The notes below the pieces were generated by a model. The model made no database searches and had not been told where the DNA came from. It saw only the letters and a list, made by a program, of their open reading frames with translations. Below are positions 49,205 through 56,328 of a stretch of 64,000 bases of DNA, piece after piece (within the stretch, counting starts at the first letter, position 1; every line of letters begins with the position of its first letter). This stretch comes from an uncultured bacterium (lineage in GTDB: Bacteria > Planctomycetota > UBA8742 > UBA2392): contig CALLQI010000010.1 of NCBI GenBank assembly GCA_938014885.1, positions 62,001 through 126,000 on the forward strand, given 5' to 3'. The position numbers were made by a program, and so were the translations under genes.

Positions 49205-49269
49205 GTCGGTCTCCTGGGGTCGCAATTGCCCCACACCTTCAATGTACCGATCGAAGCGACATTCTCAGC

Positions 49270-50541
49270 CTACCGCACAAAGCGGCCTTGCTTGCCTGCG
49301 TAGGTGGCGCGGTCGGCGAGTTCTTCTTCGATGCGCAGCAGCTGGTTGTACTTGGCCACTCGGTCGGTTCGGCACAGGCTGCCGGTTTTGATCTGGCCTG
49401 CGTTGGTGGCTACGGCGAGGTCCGCGATAAACGTGTCTTCGCTTTCGCCGCTGCGGTGGCTGATCACCGTGCCCCAGCCCTTTTCCTGCGCCATGCGGAT
49501 GCAGGCCAGCGTTTCGGTCAGGCTGCCGATCTGGTTCAGCTTGATCAGGATCGCGTTGGCTGACGCTTCCGTAAACCCGCGCTGCAGGCGCTTGATGTTG
49601 GTGACGAACAGGTCGTCGCCCACGAGCTGCGTGGTCGCGCCCAGCCGCTTTGTCAGCGCTGCCCAGCCGGCCCAGTCGTCTTCGGCCAGGCCGTCTTCGA
49701 TGCTCACGACCGGGTACTTGGCGCACAGTTGCGCGTAGTAATCGACCATTTCGGAGCTGGTCTTCTTGCCGCCGCCGAACTCGTACTTGCCGTCCTTGAA
49801 GAACTCGGTCGCGGCCACATCGAGCGCGAGGCTGATCTGCCTGCCCGGTTTGTAGCCGGCTGTTTCGATGGCCTGGTTCAGCAGCTCAAGGCCCTGTGCG
49901 TCGCTTTCGAGGTTGGGCGCAAAGCCGCCTTCGTCGCCGACAGCCGTCGACAGCTTCTTCTCTTTCAGGAGCTTCTTGAGGTGATGGAAGCACTCCGCGC
50001 CGGCGCGCAGGGCCTCGCCGAATGTGGGAAAGGCGTGCGGCACCAGCATGAATTCTTGGATGTCCAGGTTGTTGTCGGCATGTGCGCCGCCGTTCAGCAC
50101 GTTCATCAAAGGCACGGGCAAAGTGCAGGCCGTCAGGCCGCCCAAGTATCGGTACAGCGGCATGCCTTCGACTTCCGCGCCGGCGCGGGCGCAGGCGAGT
50201 GACACGCCCAGGATCGCGTTGGCGCCCAGCTTGGACTTGTTTTCGGTGCCGTCGAGCTCAAGCATGATGCCGTCGATTTCAGCCTGCTCGGTTACGTCCA
50301 GGCCGCTGAGTTCGGGCTCGATCATCGCCTCCACATGGCGCGCGGCCTGCAGCACGCCTTTGCCCAGATAGCGGGCGTCCTGATCGCGCAGCTCAAGCGC
50401 TTCGTGCGCGCCGGTGCTCGCGCCGCTGGGCACAATCGCGCGGCCGAACGCGCCGGACAAAGTCTCGACTTCCACCTCGACGGTGGGGTTGCCCCGGCTG
50501 TCCAGCACTTCGCGCGCGATGATGTTGGTGATCTGCGGCAT
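49270..50541 (-). CDS. eno: Enolase
   Basis: The 423-residue enolase interconverts 2-phosphoglycerate and phosphoenolpyruvate in glycolysis and may join the RNA degradosome. Typical segments are REVLDSRGNPTVEVEVE, VPSGASTGAHEALELRD, the acidic loop GDEGGFAPN, the metal site SIEDGLAEDDW, KLNQIGSLTET with the catalytic lysine, and SHRSGESED with the substrate histidine. Length is normal. GAGGG lies upstream of ATG 50541. It is monocistronic, divergent from ispD, with a short repeat remnant in the gap. No terminator hairpin is obvious. Confidence 0.98.
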   Translation of the reverse strand: MPQITNIIAREVLDSRGNPTVEVEVETLSGAFGRAIVPSGASTGAHEALELRDQDARYLGKGVLQAARHVEAMIEPELSGLDVTEQAEIDGIMLELDGTENKSKLGANAILGVSLACARAGAEVEGMPLYRYLGGLTACTLPVPLMNVLNGGAHADNNLDIQEFMLVPHAFPTFGEALRAGAECFHHLKKLLKEKKLSTAVGDEGGFAPNLESDAQGLELLNQAIETAGYKPGRQISLALDVAATEFFKDGKYEFGGGKKTSSEMVDYYAQLCAKYPVVSIEDGLAEDDWAGWAALTKRLGATTQLVGDDLFVTNIKRLQRGFTEASANAILIKLNQIGSLTETLACIRMAQEKGWGTVISHRSGESEDTFIADLAVATNAGQIKTGSLCRTDRVAKYNQLLRIEEELADRATYAGKQGRFVR

Positions 50542-50618
50542 GGTAGGCCCTCGATTGGATAGACGCCCAAAGACTGCTCGCGTTCTAGCCCCGGGCGCGG
50601 ACAGGTAAAGGCCCCACG

Positions 50619-50640
50619 ATTTTGGATTCTAGATTTGGCA
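50619..50640. repeat. Single-arm remnant of the TTTGGATTCTGG family
   Basis: TTTTGGATTCTAGATTTGGC matches the left arm of the element in the rpsB-tsf gap. No right arm is present. Confidence 0.5.
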
Positions 50641-50678
50641 AACGGGACTAGGCTGTTGGCCACAACCCGAGACTCGCC

Positions 50679-51503
50679 ATGAATGAGCTTGCACCAGACT
50701 TCGCCCTGATCATCGTTGCCGGCGGCACCGGCAGCCGGCTTGCCCAGCCGCAGAAGAAGGCGTTTGTTGAGCTCGCGGGCGCGCCCCTTTTGCAGCACAC
50801 GCTGCGCGCGTTTGAAAACCTGCCCGGGCTGGCTGAAACCGTGATCGTGATGCCCGCCGAAGAACTAAAGGCCCATACCGGCCACGACACCCGGGCCGAA
50901 ACTGCCAAGCTGCCCAAACACGCCACCGACTTCGCCCGTGCGCTGGGCGGCCTTGGTGCCACGCGTTTTGTGGTGGGGGGCCGCCGCCGCCAGGACAGCG
51001 TGCTGAACGGGCTGTGGGCCACCAGCGAGCTGCCCTTCGTGATGATCCACGACGCCGCCCGCCCCTTCGTGACGCAAGATGAATTGCTGCGGCTGATGAC
51101 GGCCACGCGAAAGCACGGGGCGGCGATACTGGCGCACCCGGTGCGGGACACCATCAAGCGTGTGAAGGACGGCGCGATCACCGAAACGGTCAGCCGTGCC
51201 GACTTGTGGGCGGCGCAAACGCCCCAGGCCTTCCGGCGTGAGATGCTGCTGCGAGCCCTGCAAAAGCACAACGCCGTAGACCTGACCGACGATGCGGCCG
51301 CAGTGGCACTCGATGGGGCAAGCTGCCAGGTGGTCACGGGCAGCGCGGGCAACTTCAAGCTGACCACGCCTGAGGATATTGAAGTGGCCGAGTCGCTGCT
51401 GGCCTTGCGCGCGGCACGCAACGGCGACGTGCGTCCCGCCAGCGCGGTATTCCGCAAGATCGGCAGCCACACGATCTTTGACGTGCAGCCGCCGTCCCAT
51501 TGA
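50679..51503 (+). CDS. ispD: 2-C-methyl-D-erythritol 4-phosphate cytidylyltransferase
   Basis: The 274-residue enzyme couples CTP to methylerythritol phosphate in the MEP isoprenoid pathway. The nucleotide loop IIVAGGTGSRLAQPQKKAF, the FVMIHDAARPFV segment and the C-terminal LTTPEDIEVAE are family signatures. It exceeds E. coli IspD by about 38 residues, part in a mid-protein insertion (HTGHDTRAETAKLPKHATD) and part at the C-terminus. No ispF follows within the window; rpsO is next, 91 bases on. There is no strong SD before ATG 50679. Confidence 0.93.
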   Translation: MNELAPDFALIIVAGGTGSRLAQPQKKAFVELAGAPLLQHTLRAFENLPGLAETVIVMPAEELKAHTGHDTRAETAKLPKHATDFARALGGLGATRFVVGGRRRQDSVLNGLWATSELPFVMIHDAARPFVTQDELLRLMTATRKHGAAILAHPVRDTIKRVKDGAITETVSRADLWAAQTPQAFRREMLLRALQKHNAVDLTDDAAAVALDGASCQVVTGSAGNFKLTTPEDIEVAESLLALRAARNGDVRPASAVFRKIGSHTIFDVQPPSH

Positions 51504-51527
51504 CGATGGATCGCGTGCTGTTACCCT
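51500..51527 (+). promoter_or_regulatory. Possible promoter of rpsO
   Basis: TTGACG (51500-51505) overlaps the ispD stop codon and is 16 bases from TACCCT (51522-51527). The leader would be about 60 bases. The -10 is a weak match. Confidence 0.4.
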
Positions 51528-51594
51528 TCCGCCAACTTAATCCACGCCCGTGACGGCAATCGCTGTCTGAGGCGCATGTGCAACGGAGAGAACC

Positions 51595-51861
51595 ATGGTT
51601 CCAAAGAACAAGAAGGACGAGATTGTCAAAGAGTACGGGCGCGGCAAAGCTGATTCGGGCTCGCCGGAAGTGCAAGTCGCCCTGCTGACTGAGGAGATTT
51701 CAAACCTCACCGTCCACCTGAAGATCCACAAGAAAGACCACAGCAGCCGCCGCGGTCTTTTGAAGATGGTCGGCAAGCGCAACTCGCTGTTGAAGTACCT
51801 CAACACGAAAGATGAAAAGCGCTATCGCGAGCTGATCACCAAGCTGGGTATTCGCAAGTAA
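51595..51861 (+). CDS. rpsO: 30S ribosomal protein S15
   Basis: The 88-residue S15 binds the central domain of 16S rRNA. The helices and contacts are standard: GSPEVQVALLTEEISNLTVH, the invariant KDHSSRRGLLKMVGKRNSLL, and KYLNTKDEKRYRELITKLGI. GGAGAG precedes the ATG. It precedes pnp as in E. coli, but a strong terminator separates the two, so most transcripts should end before pnp. Length and sequence are typical. Confidence 0.98.
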   Translation: MVPKNKKDEIVKEYGRGKADSGSPEVQVALLTEEISNLTVHLKIHKKDHSSRRGLLKMVGKRNSLLKYLNTKDEKRYRELITKLGIRK

Positions 51862-51867
51862 TCACGG

Positions 51868-51905
51868 GGCGGCCCGCCTTACAAAGCGGGCCGCCTCTTT
51901 TGTTT
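51868..51905 (+). terminator. Terminator of rpsO
   Basis: GGCGGCCCGC (51868-51877) and GCGGGCCGCC (51886-51895) pair over an eight-base loop and are followed by TCTTTTGTTTT. It separates rpsO from pnp and may be read through in part. Confidence 0.92.
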
Positions 51906-52110
51906 TGCAGTATGGGCCCGGTGTTCGGGCCCAATCAGTGCGGAGGGTCCGGGACCCTGTCACCCGCGCGGACACAGAGGCCGGTGCTTACCAAAGCCCC
52001 AACCTCTCTGCCCGCCCGGGCAATCCCCCGGCCTTTCGCGCAACATCAAGCAATGCGCCTTTCGCGACAGGGCGAAGGCAACAACAGCCCATTTGGGCAA
52101 GAGTGAAAGA

Positions 52111-54420
52111 ATGGCTATCCAGAAACTTGAAGTGAACAAACATGTGGTTGAGGTCGAAGTCGGTGGTCGCAAGATCAGCTTCGAAACCGGCTGGCTCGCC
52201 AAACAGGCGGCCGGCAGCGTCCTCGTCCGTGAAGAAAACAGCGCGGTATTCGTCGCTGTCACCACCGCGGCCCCGCGCCCCGGTATCGACTTCTTCCCGC
52301 TTACCGTTGAGTACAAAGAAAAGACCAGCGCTGCCGGCAAGTTCCCCGGCGGATTCTTCAAGCGCGAGGCGCGCCCCAGCACCAAAGAAGTGCTGACCAT
52401 GCGCATGACCGACCGCCCGCTGCGCCCGCAGTTCAAGGACGGCTATCGCGACGAAGTCCAGATCAACGGCATGGCCATGTCCGCCGACCCCAACCTGGAC
52501 CCGGACATCCTGATGATCAACGGCAGCAGCGCAGCCTGCATGCTCGCCGGTTTGCCCTTTGACGGCCCTGTCGGCGCGGTCCGCATGGGACGCCGCGATG
52601 GCAAGCTGATCGTCAACCCCGACTACGAAAACATCGACAACGGCGACCTGAACATGGTTGTGGCCGGCACCATCGCCGGTATCAGCATGGTCGAAGCCGG
52701 CGCCAACGAACTGTCGGAAGACGAAATCGTCGAAGCGCTGGGCCTGGCCCACAAGGCCATCATCAAGATCTGCGAAGCCCAGCAGAAGCTGGTCAAGCTT
52801 GCCGGTGTCAAGCCGATGGAATTCACGCCCCCGGCCGGCCCCGACGAAGCGCTGGTCAAGGAGTTGCACGGCAAGTACTACGCGCGCTTCCTGGCGGCGA
52901 TCAAGACCAAGGGCAAGCACGAACGCGCCGAAGCCCTGAGCGCCATCAAGAAGGAAGCTATCGACGCCTACGCCAAGGTCGCCGACAACGCAACCGCCGA
53001 GCAAAAGGCGGCCGCAGCCGACAAGGGCAAGCAGGTCAGCGCAATTCTGGGCGAGTACAAGTACGAAGCCCTGCGCGAAATCGTGCTGAAGGAAAAGAAG
53101 CGCGTCGACGGCCGCGAACTGCATGAAGTCCGCGACATCAAGATCGAGATCAGCCCGTTCCCGCGTAACCACGGCAGCGTGACCTTCACGCGCGGCGAAA
53201 CCCAGGCCTTTGTCACCTGCACACTCGGCACCGCCGAAGACACGCAGCTGATCGACGGCCTGCGCGAAAGCCGCGAAGAGGCCTTCCTGCTGCACTACAA
53301 CTTCCCGCCGTTCTGCACCGGTGAAGCCAAGCCGATCCGCGGTGTCAGCCGCCGCGAACTGGGGCACGGGGCATTGGCCGAGCGCGCGATCCGCGCCGTC
53401 CTGCCACCGACCAACAGCTTCCCGTACACCATCCGCATCGTCAGTGACATCCTGGAAAGCAACGGAAGCTCCAGCATGGCCACGGTCTGCGGCGCGACGC
53501 TCAGCGCCTTTGACGCCGGCATCCCGCTGCGCAAGTCGGTGGCCGGTGTGGCCATGGGCCTGGTCAGCGACGGCACGACCAACTGTGTGCTGACCGACAT
53601 CCTCGGCGACGAAGACCACGTCGGCGACATGGATTTCAAAGTCTGCGGCACCAAGGACGGCATCACCGCGCTGCAGATGGACATCAAGGTCAAGAACCTC
53701 ACCGCCGACCTGATGCGCAAGGCCCTGGGCCAGGCGCGCGACGGTCGCCTGCACATCCTGGCCAAGATGGACGAAGTGCTGGCAGCACCGCGCCCCGAAA
53801 TCAGCAAGTGGGCCCCGCGCTATGAGACGGTGAAGATCGACAAGGAACAGATCGGCCTGATCATCGGCCCCGGCGGCAAAAACATCCGCGGCCTGCAGGA
53901 AGCCACCAAGACCACGATCAGCGTCGAAGAAGACGGCACGATCAAGATCTTCGGCCTTGACGGCGTGGGCGTGAAAGCGGCGGCCACCAAGATCACTGCC
54001 ATGACCACCAAGCCCGAGATCGGCCAGCGCTTCAAGGGTAAGGTCGGCAGCATGCGCGAATTCGGCGCGTTCGTTGAATTCAGCGGCGGCCAGGAAGCAC
54101 TGATCCACGTCAGTGAGCTCAGCGACGGCTACGTCGAAAAGCCCGAAGACGTGTGCAGCGTCGGCGAAGAGTTCGAATTCGAGATCATCAACGTCGACCC
54201 CACGGGCAAGATCAAGGGCAGCCGCAAGGCCGTAATCCTGAAGGACCGCGGCGAAGAGTACGTGGCCAAGGTTCCCAGCGGGGGCCGTGACCGCGGCGGA
54301 CGCGGCGGCGATCGCGGAGGCCGTGGCGGAGGCCGCGGAGGTGACCGTGACCGAGGCCCAAGGCGTGACCGTGGCGACCGTCCACCACGCCGCGAGACCG
54401 CAGAAGCCCCACAGGAATAA
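52111..54420 (+). CDS. pnp: Polynucleotide phosphorylase with RG-rich tail
   Basis: The 769-residue enzyme is a 3'-5' phosphorolytic exoribonuclease. It has two RNase PH domains (first near residues 10-145, second near 340-540, with FTRGETQAFVTCTLGT and DHVGDMDFKVCGT). Between them is an alpha domain, then a KH domain (about 570-625, IGLIIGPGGKNIRGLQE) and an S1 domain (about 635-705, GQRFKGKVGSMREFGAFVEF). The last 45 residues are Arg/Gly/Asp-rich (GGRGGDRGGRGGGRGGDRD). ATG 52111 is used; an upstream TTG at 52093 is less likely. The gene follows rpsO. The tail is an RNA-binding type extension absent from E. coli PNPase. Confidence 0.98.
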   Translation: MAIQKLEVNKHVVEVEVGGRKISFETGWLAKQAAGSVLVREENSAVFVAVTTAAPRPGIDFFPLTVEYKEKTSAAGKFPGGFFKREARPSTKEVLTMRMTDRPLRPQFKDGYRDEVQINGMAMSADPNLDPDILMINGSSAACMLAGLPFDGPVGAVRMGRRDGKLIVNPDYENIDNGDLNMVVAGTIAGISMVEAGANELSEDEIVEALGLAHKAIIKICEAQQKLVKLAGVKPMEFTPPAGPDEALVKELHGKYYARFLAAIKTKGKHERAEALSAIKKEAIDAYAKVADNATAEQKAAAADKGKQVSAILGEYKYEALREIVLKEKKRVDGRELHEVRDIKIEISPFPRNHGSVTFTRGETQAFVTCTLGTAEDTQLIDGLRESREEAFLLHYNFPPFCTGEAKPIRGVSRRELGHGALAERAIRAVLPPTNSFPYTIRIVSDILESNGSSSMATVCGATLSAFDAGIPLRKSVAGVAMGLVSDGTTNCVLTDILGDEDHVGDMDFKVCGTKDGITALQMDIKVKNLTADLMRKALGQARDGRLHILAKMDEVLAAPRPEISKWAPRYETVKIDKEQIGLIIGPGGKNIRGLQEATKTTISVEEDGTIKIFGLDGVGVKAAATKITAMTTKPEIGQRFKGKVGSMREFGAFVEFSGGQEALIHVSELSDGYVEKPEDVCSVGEEFEFEIINVDPTGKIKGSRKAVILKDRGEEYVAKVPSGGRDRGGRGGDRGGRGGGRGGDRDRGPRRDRGDRPPRRETAEAPQE

Positions 54421-54474
54421 TGTGGTAGCCGGCCAAAGAAGCCGGCAGAAGAAGCCGGCAAAACAAGCCAGCAA

Positions 54475-54502
54475 AAGACCCCGCCAAAAGCGGGGTCTTT
54501 TC
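54475..54502 (+). terminator. Terminator of pnp
   Basis: GACCCCGC (54477-54484) and GCGGGGTC (54490-54497) enclose CAAAA, followed by TTTTCG. Just before it the hexamer GCCGGC occurs three times within AAGAAGCCGGC-type words (54428-54459), which could form alternative stems. Confidence 0.88.
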
Positions 54503-54540
54503 GTCACAGCGCAACCGACCCGGCAGGCCGGAGCTCGGCT

Positions 54541-54631
54541 GTTATTCGTGTTTATCTGTGTGAATCCGTGGTTACCCCGCAGTTGCCGTTCTCTGCGTCA
54601 CTGCGCCTCTGCGTGAAATTGCAGTTGCCGT
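54541..54631. repeat. Left inverted repeat arm with two connectors
   Basis: After the word GTGTTTATCTGTGTGAATCC lies GCAGTTGCCGT (54579-54589), then 31 bases containing CTCTGCGTCACTGCGCCTC, then GCAGTTGCCGT again (54621-54631). The connector spacing is 42 bases. This is the reverse complement of the arm at 55653-55705, including the same 42-base spacing; 24 of the 31 intervening bases match. The two arms flank the gene at 54658-55602. Confidence 0.85.
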
Positions 54632-54657
54632 GCGCCCGGGACGGCCGCGACATGGGG

Positions 54658-55602
54658 TTACGGGCCGCTGGTTTGTATGGCTACTACGTCCAGCAGCTCT
54701 TTGAAGCTTGGGTTGGCGTTGGCGTTGTGTTGTATGTGTCTTCGCAGTTTGCGGGATGGTCTTGGGGGTGGGCCTTTGCCGCCTTGCCTTTGCCACTTTT
54801 CGTAGGCTTGGATGTATTCGGCGGCGGGCAGCCTCATTGTCGGGTGCTGCCAGATTTCGTCATCCTGGATGCGGCGATTGTTCTGCGCGGGCTTTTCGGC
54901 CACGGGTTCTGCGGCCGGTGTTTCGCTCGGGACTTCGGCTTCGCTCGGCGTTTCAGCTTCAACCGGCGTTTCATCTTCAACAGGCGCTTCAGCCGGCACT
55001 TCGGCTTCAACCGGCGTTTCAGCCGGCGCTTCTGCCGACGCCTGTTCCATTGCCCGGGACTGGCGGATCAGTTCGGCCGTGGACTTTGCGTTCTTGCGCG
55101 CTTCCTCGTACTGGCCGGTCTTGCGCGCGATCGTTTCGTAGCCGCCCTGCGCTGTGGGTTCGCCGCGCAGCCTGACTTGCGGCTCGCGCAGGCCTTCGCC
55201 GCGCGGCTTCATGCGCCGGGGCCGGTTGCCGCGCAGGTAGTACTGCGTGAGCCGGGCCTCAAGCTTCGTGTAAAAGTCGTGCACGAACAGGTCGCCCTGG
55301 GCTTCCAGCGCGCGCGAGTAATCGGCGAAGCTCTTGGCGTGGTTCTCGAGGTTGTCCAGCACGTCCGGCGAAATCGCGAACGCGAGGCCGAGACGTTCGC
55401 GCCGGGCTTCGGCCTCAATGGCGTCGATGGCCAGGCCGGCGGCCATGAAGGCGTAACGCATGCGTTCGCGCTCGGAGTCGACCATCGGGCGCTCGGCGCA
55501 AAGCACGGTGTTGGCCACGGTCATGCCGGCGCGCAGGCAATCCAGCAGGAACGAGGTGGTCCCGGCCATGAGCTGTCGATTGTGCTGGGTAAGCTCGGAC
55601 AC
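54658..55602 (-). CDS. Protein of unknown function with Glu/Pro repeats
   Basis: The 314-residue protein begins with a helical domain (about 1-120, TTSFLLDCLRAGMTVANTVL and FAISPDVLDNLENHAKSFAD). A basic segment follows, then about 45 residues of degenerate Pro-Glu-Ala-Val words (AEVPAEAPVEDETPVEAETP), and a basic C-terminus. There is no signal peptide. The GTG start is supported by GGGAG at normal distance. The gene is enclosed by inverted copies of a connector repeat, which is suggestive but no recombinase is present. I recognise no family; the first 120 residues would be the part to search. Confidence 0.75.
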   Translation of the reverse strand: MSELTQHNRQLMAGTTSFLLDCLRAGMTVANTVLCAERPMVDSERERMRYAFMAAGLAIDAIEAEARRERLGLAFAISPDVLDNLENHAKSFADYSRALEAQGDLFVHDFYTKLEARLTQYYLRGNRPRRMKPRGEGLREPQVRLRGEPTAQGGYETIARKTGQYEEARKNAKSTAELIRQSRAMEQASAEAPAETPVEAEVPAEAPVEDETPVEAETPSEAEVPSETPAAEPVAEKPAQNNRRIQDDEIWQHPTMRLPAAEYIQAYEKWQRQGGKGPPPRPSRKLRRHIQHNANANPSFKELLDVVAIQTSGP

Positions 55603-55652
55603 ACAATTCTCCCACCCTTAGCAAAAATGGCGCACAGTTTTCGGGCAGAAAA

Positions 55653-55954
55653 ACGGCAACTGCGGTCTCACGCAGAGACGCGGAGACGCGGAGAACGGCA
55701 ACTGCTTTGGAACCACGAAGGGCCACGAAGGACCACGAAGAACGGCAACTGCTTTTGGGTTTAATGGCAACTGCGGTCATCGCGAAAAACAAGAGCCCGG
55801 AGCGCGAGCGACGGGTAGATACACGGCAACTGCGGTCTCACGCAGAGACGCGGAGACGCGGAGAACAGCAACTGCTTTGGAACCACGAAGCGCCACGAAG
55901 GGCCACGAAGGACCACGAAGAACGGCAACTGCTTTTGGGTTTAACGGCAACTGC
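55653..55954. repeat. Connector array: eight ACGGCAACTGC units joining different repeat words
   Basis: The 11-bp connector ACGGCAACTGC (two copies differ by one base) begins at 55653, 55695, 55742, 55764, 55823, 55865, 55922 and 55944. The words between are: a 31-base CACGCAGAGACGCGGAG word (twice), a CCACGAAGGGCCACGAAG word (36 and 46 bases, differing by one 10-base unit), TTTTGGGTTTA (twice), and one GAAAAACAAGAGCCC element. The first four-connector block is therefore duplicated with the GAAAAAC element in between. No gene is present here. Confidence 0.92.
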
Positions 55955-56328
55955 GGACTCGCGCCGACGTGGAGAATCGCTGGCAGGTGTCGGCGCAGTT
56001 GGCGTTCTTGGTGGCTAGTCGTTCTTCTCCATTGGCCACGGTAACTGCAAAGCACCCGCGGGCCGCAGGCCACGCGGGGATGTGGGCGTGACGCCGGCGC
56101 TCCCGTCCCGGCCGCTCACACGTCATAGACCTGGCGGGCCAGTCCAAGCTGATGCAGAGGTGGATCGACGGGTTCTACAGACGCTAATCTTACAACTGCC
56201 CACGTATGGCGGATGCATTCAGTGCGATTGAGAGTTGCCACCGGCAGTTGCATCTGGTAGGAATAGGACATTCGGGAACAGGTGCAACTCGCCGCAATGG
56301 GCAGCGGAAATCGCTTTCGGAGAAAGCC
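55955..56328. other. Intergenic region before the large exported protein
   Basis: After the connector array the spacer contains the inverted homologue of the 16060 element (56053-56110). About 200 bases follow with no repeat. An in-frame upstream extension of the next gene (from 56206) has no ribosome-binding site and is not accepted. No clear promoter was found. Confidence 0.5.
56053..56110 (-). repeat. Inverted copy of the 16060-16115 dispersed element
   Basis: Read on the minus strand it begins ACGGGAGCGCCGGCGTC and ends GGCCTGCGGCCCGCGGGTG, matching the 16060 element nearly base for base at both ends. CCCGCGGGCC and GGCCACGCGGG form a hairpin. Confidence 0.8.

Noticed and set aside
51988..54507. 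Open frame of 839 codons on the minus strand
   Set aside because: It lies entirely antisense to pnp, whose family motifs are complete. The long frame is a by-product of high G+C codon use.
54658..55602. Insertion sequence bounded by inverted repeats
   Set aside because: The arms are inverted, but the enclosed gene has no transposase motif, no target-site duplication was found and the arms are built from repeats found elsewhere. It is kept only as an observation.
55653..55954. CRISPR array
   Set aside because: The constant unit is only 11 bases, the spacings are unequal, the intervening words are themselves repeated, and no cas gene is in the window.
55707..56018. Frames translating the connector array
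   Set aside because: The products are translations of repeat words with no ribosome-binding site.
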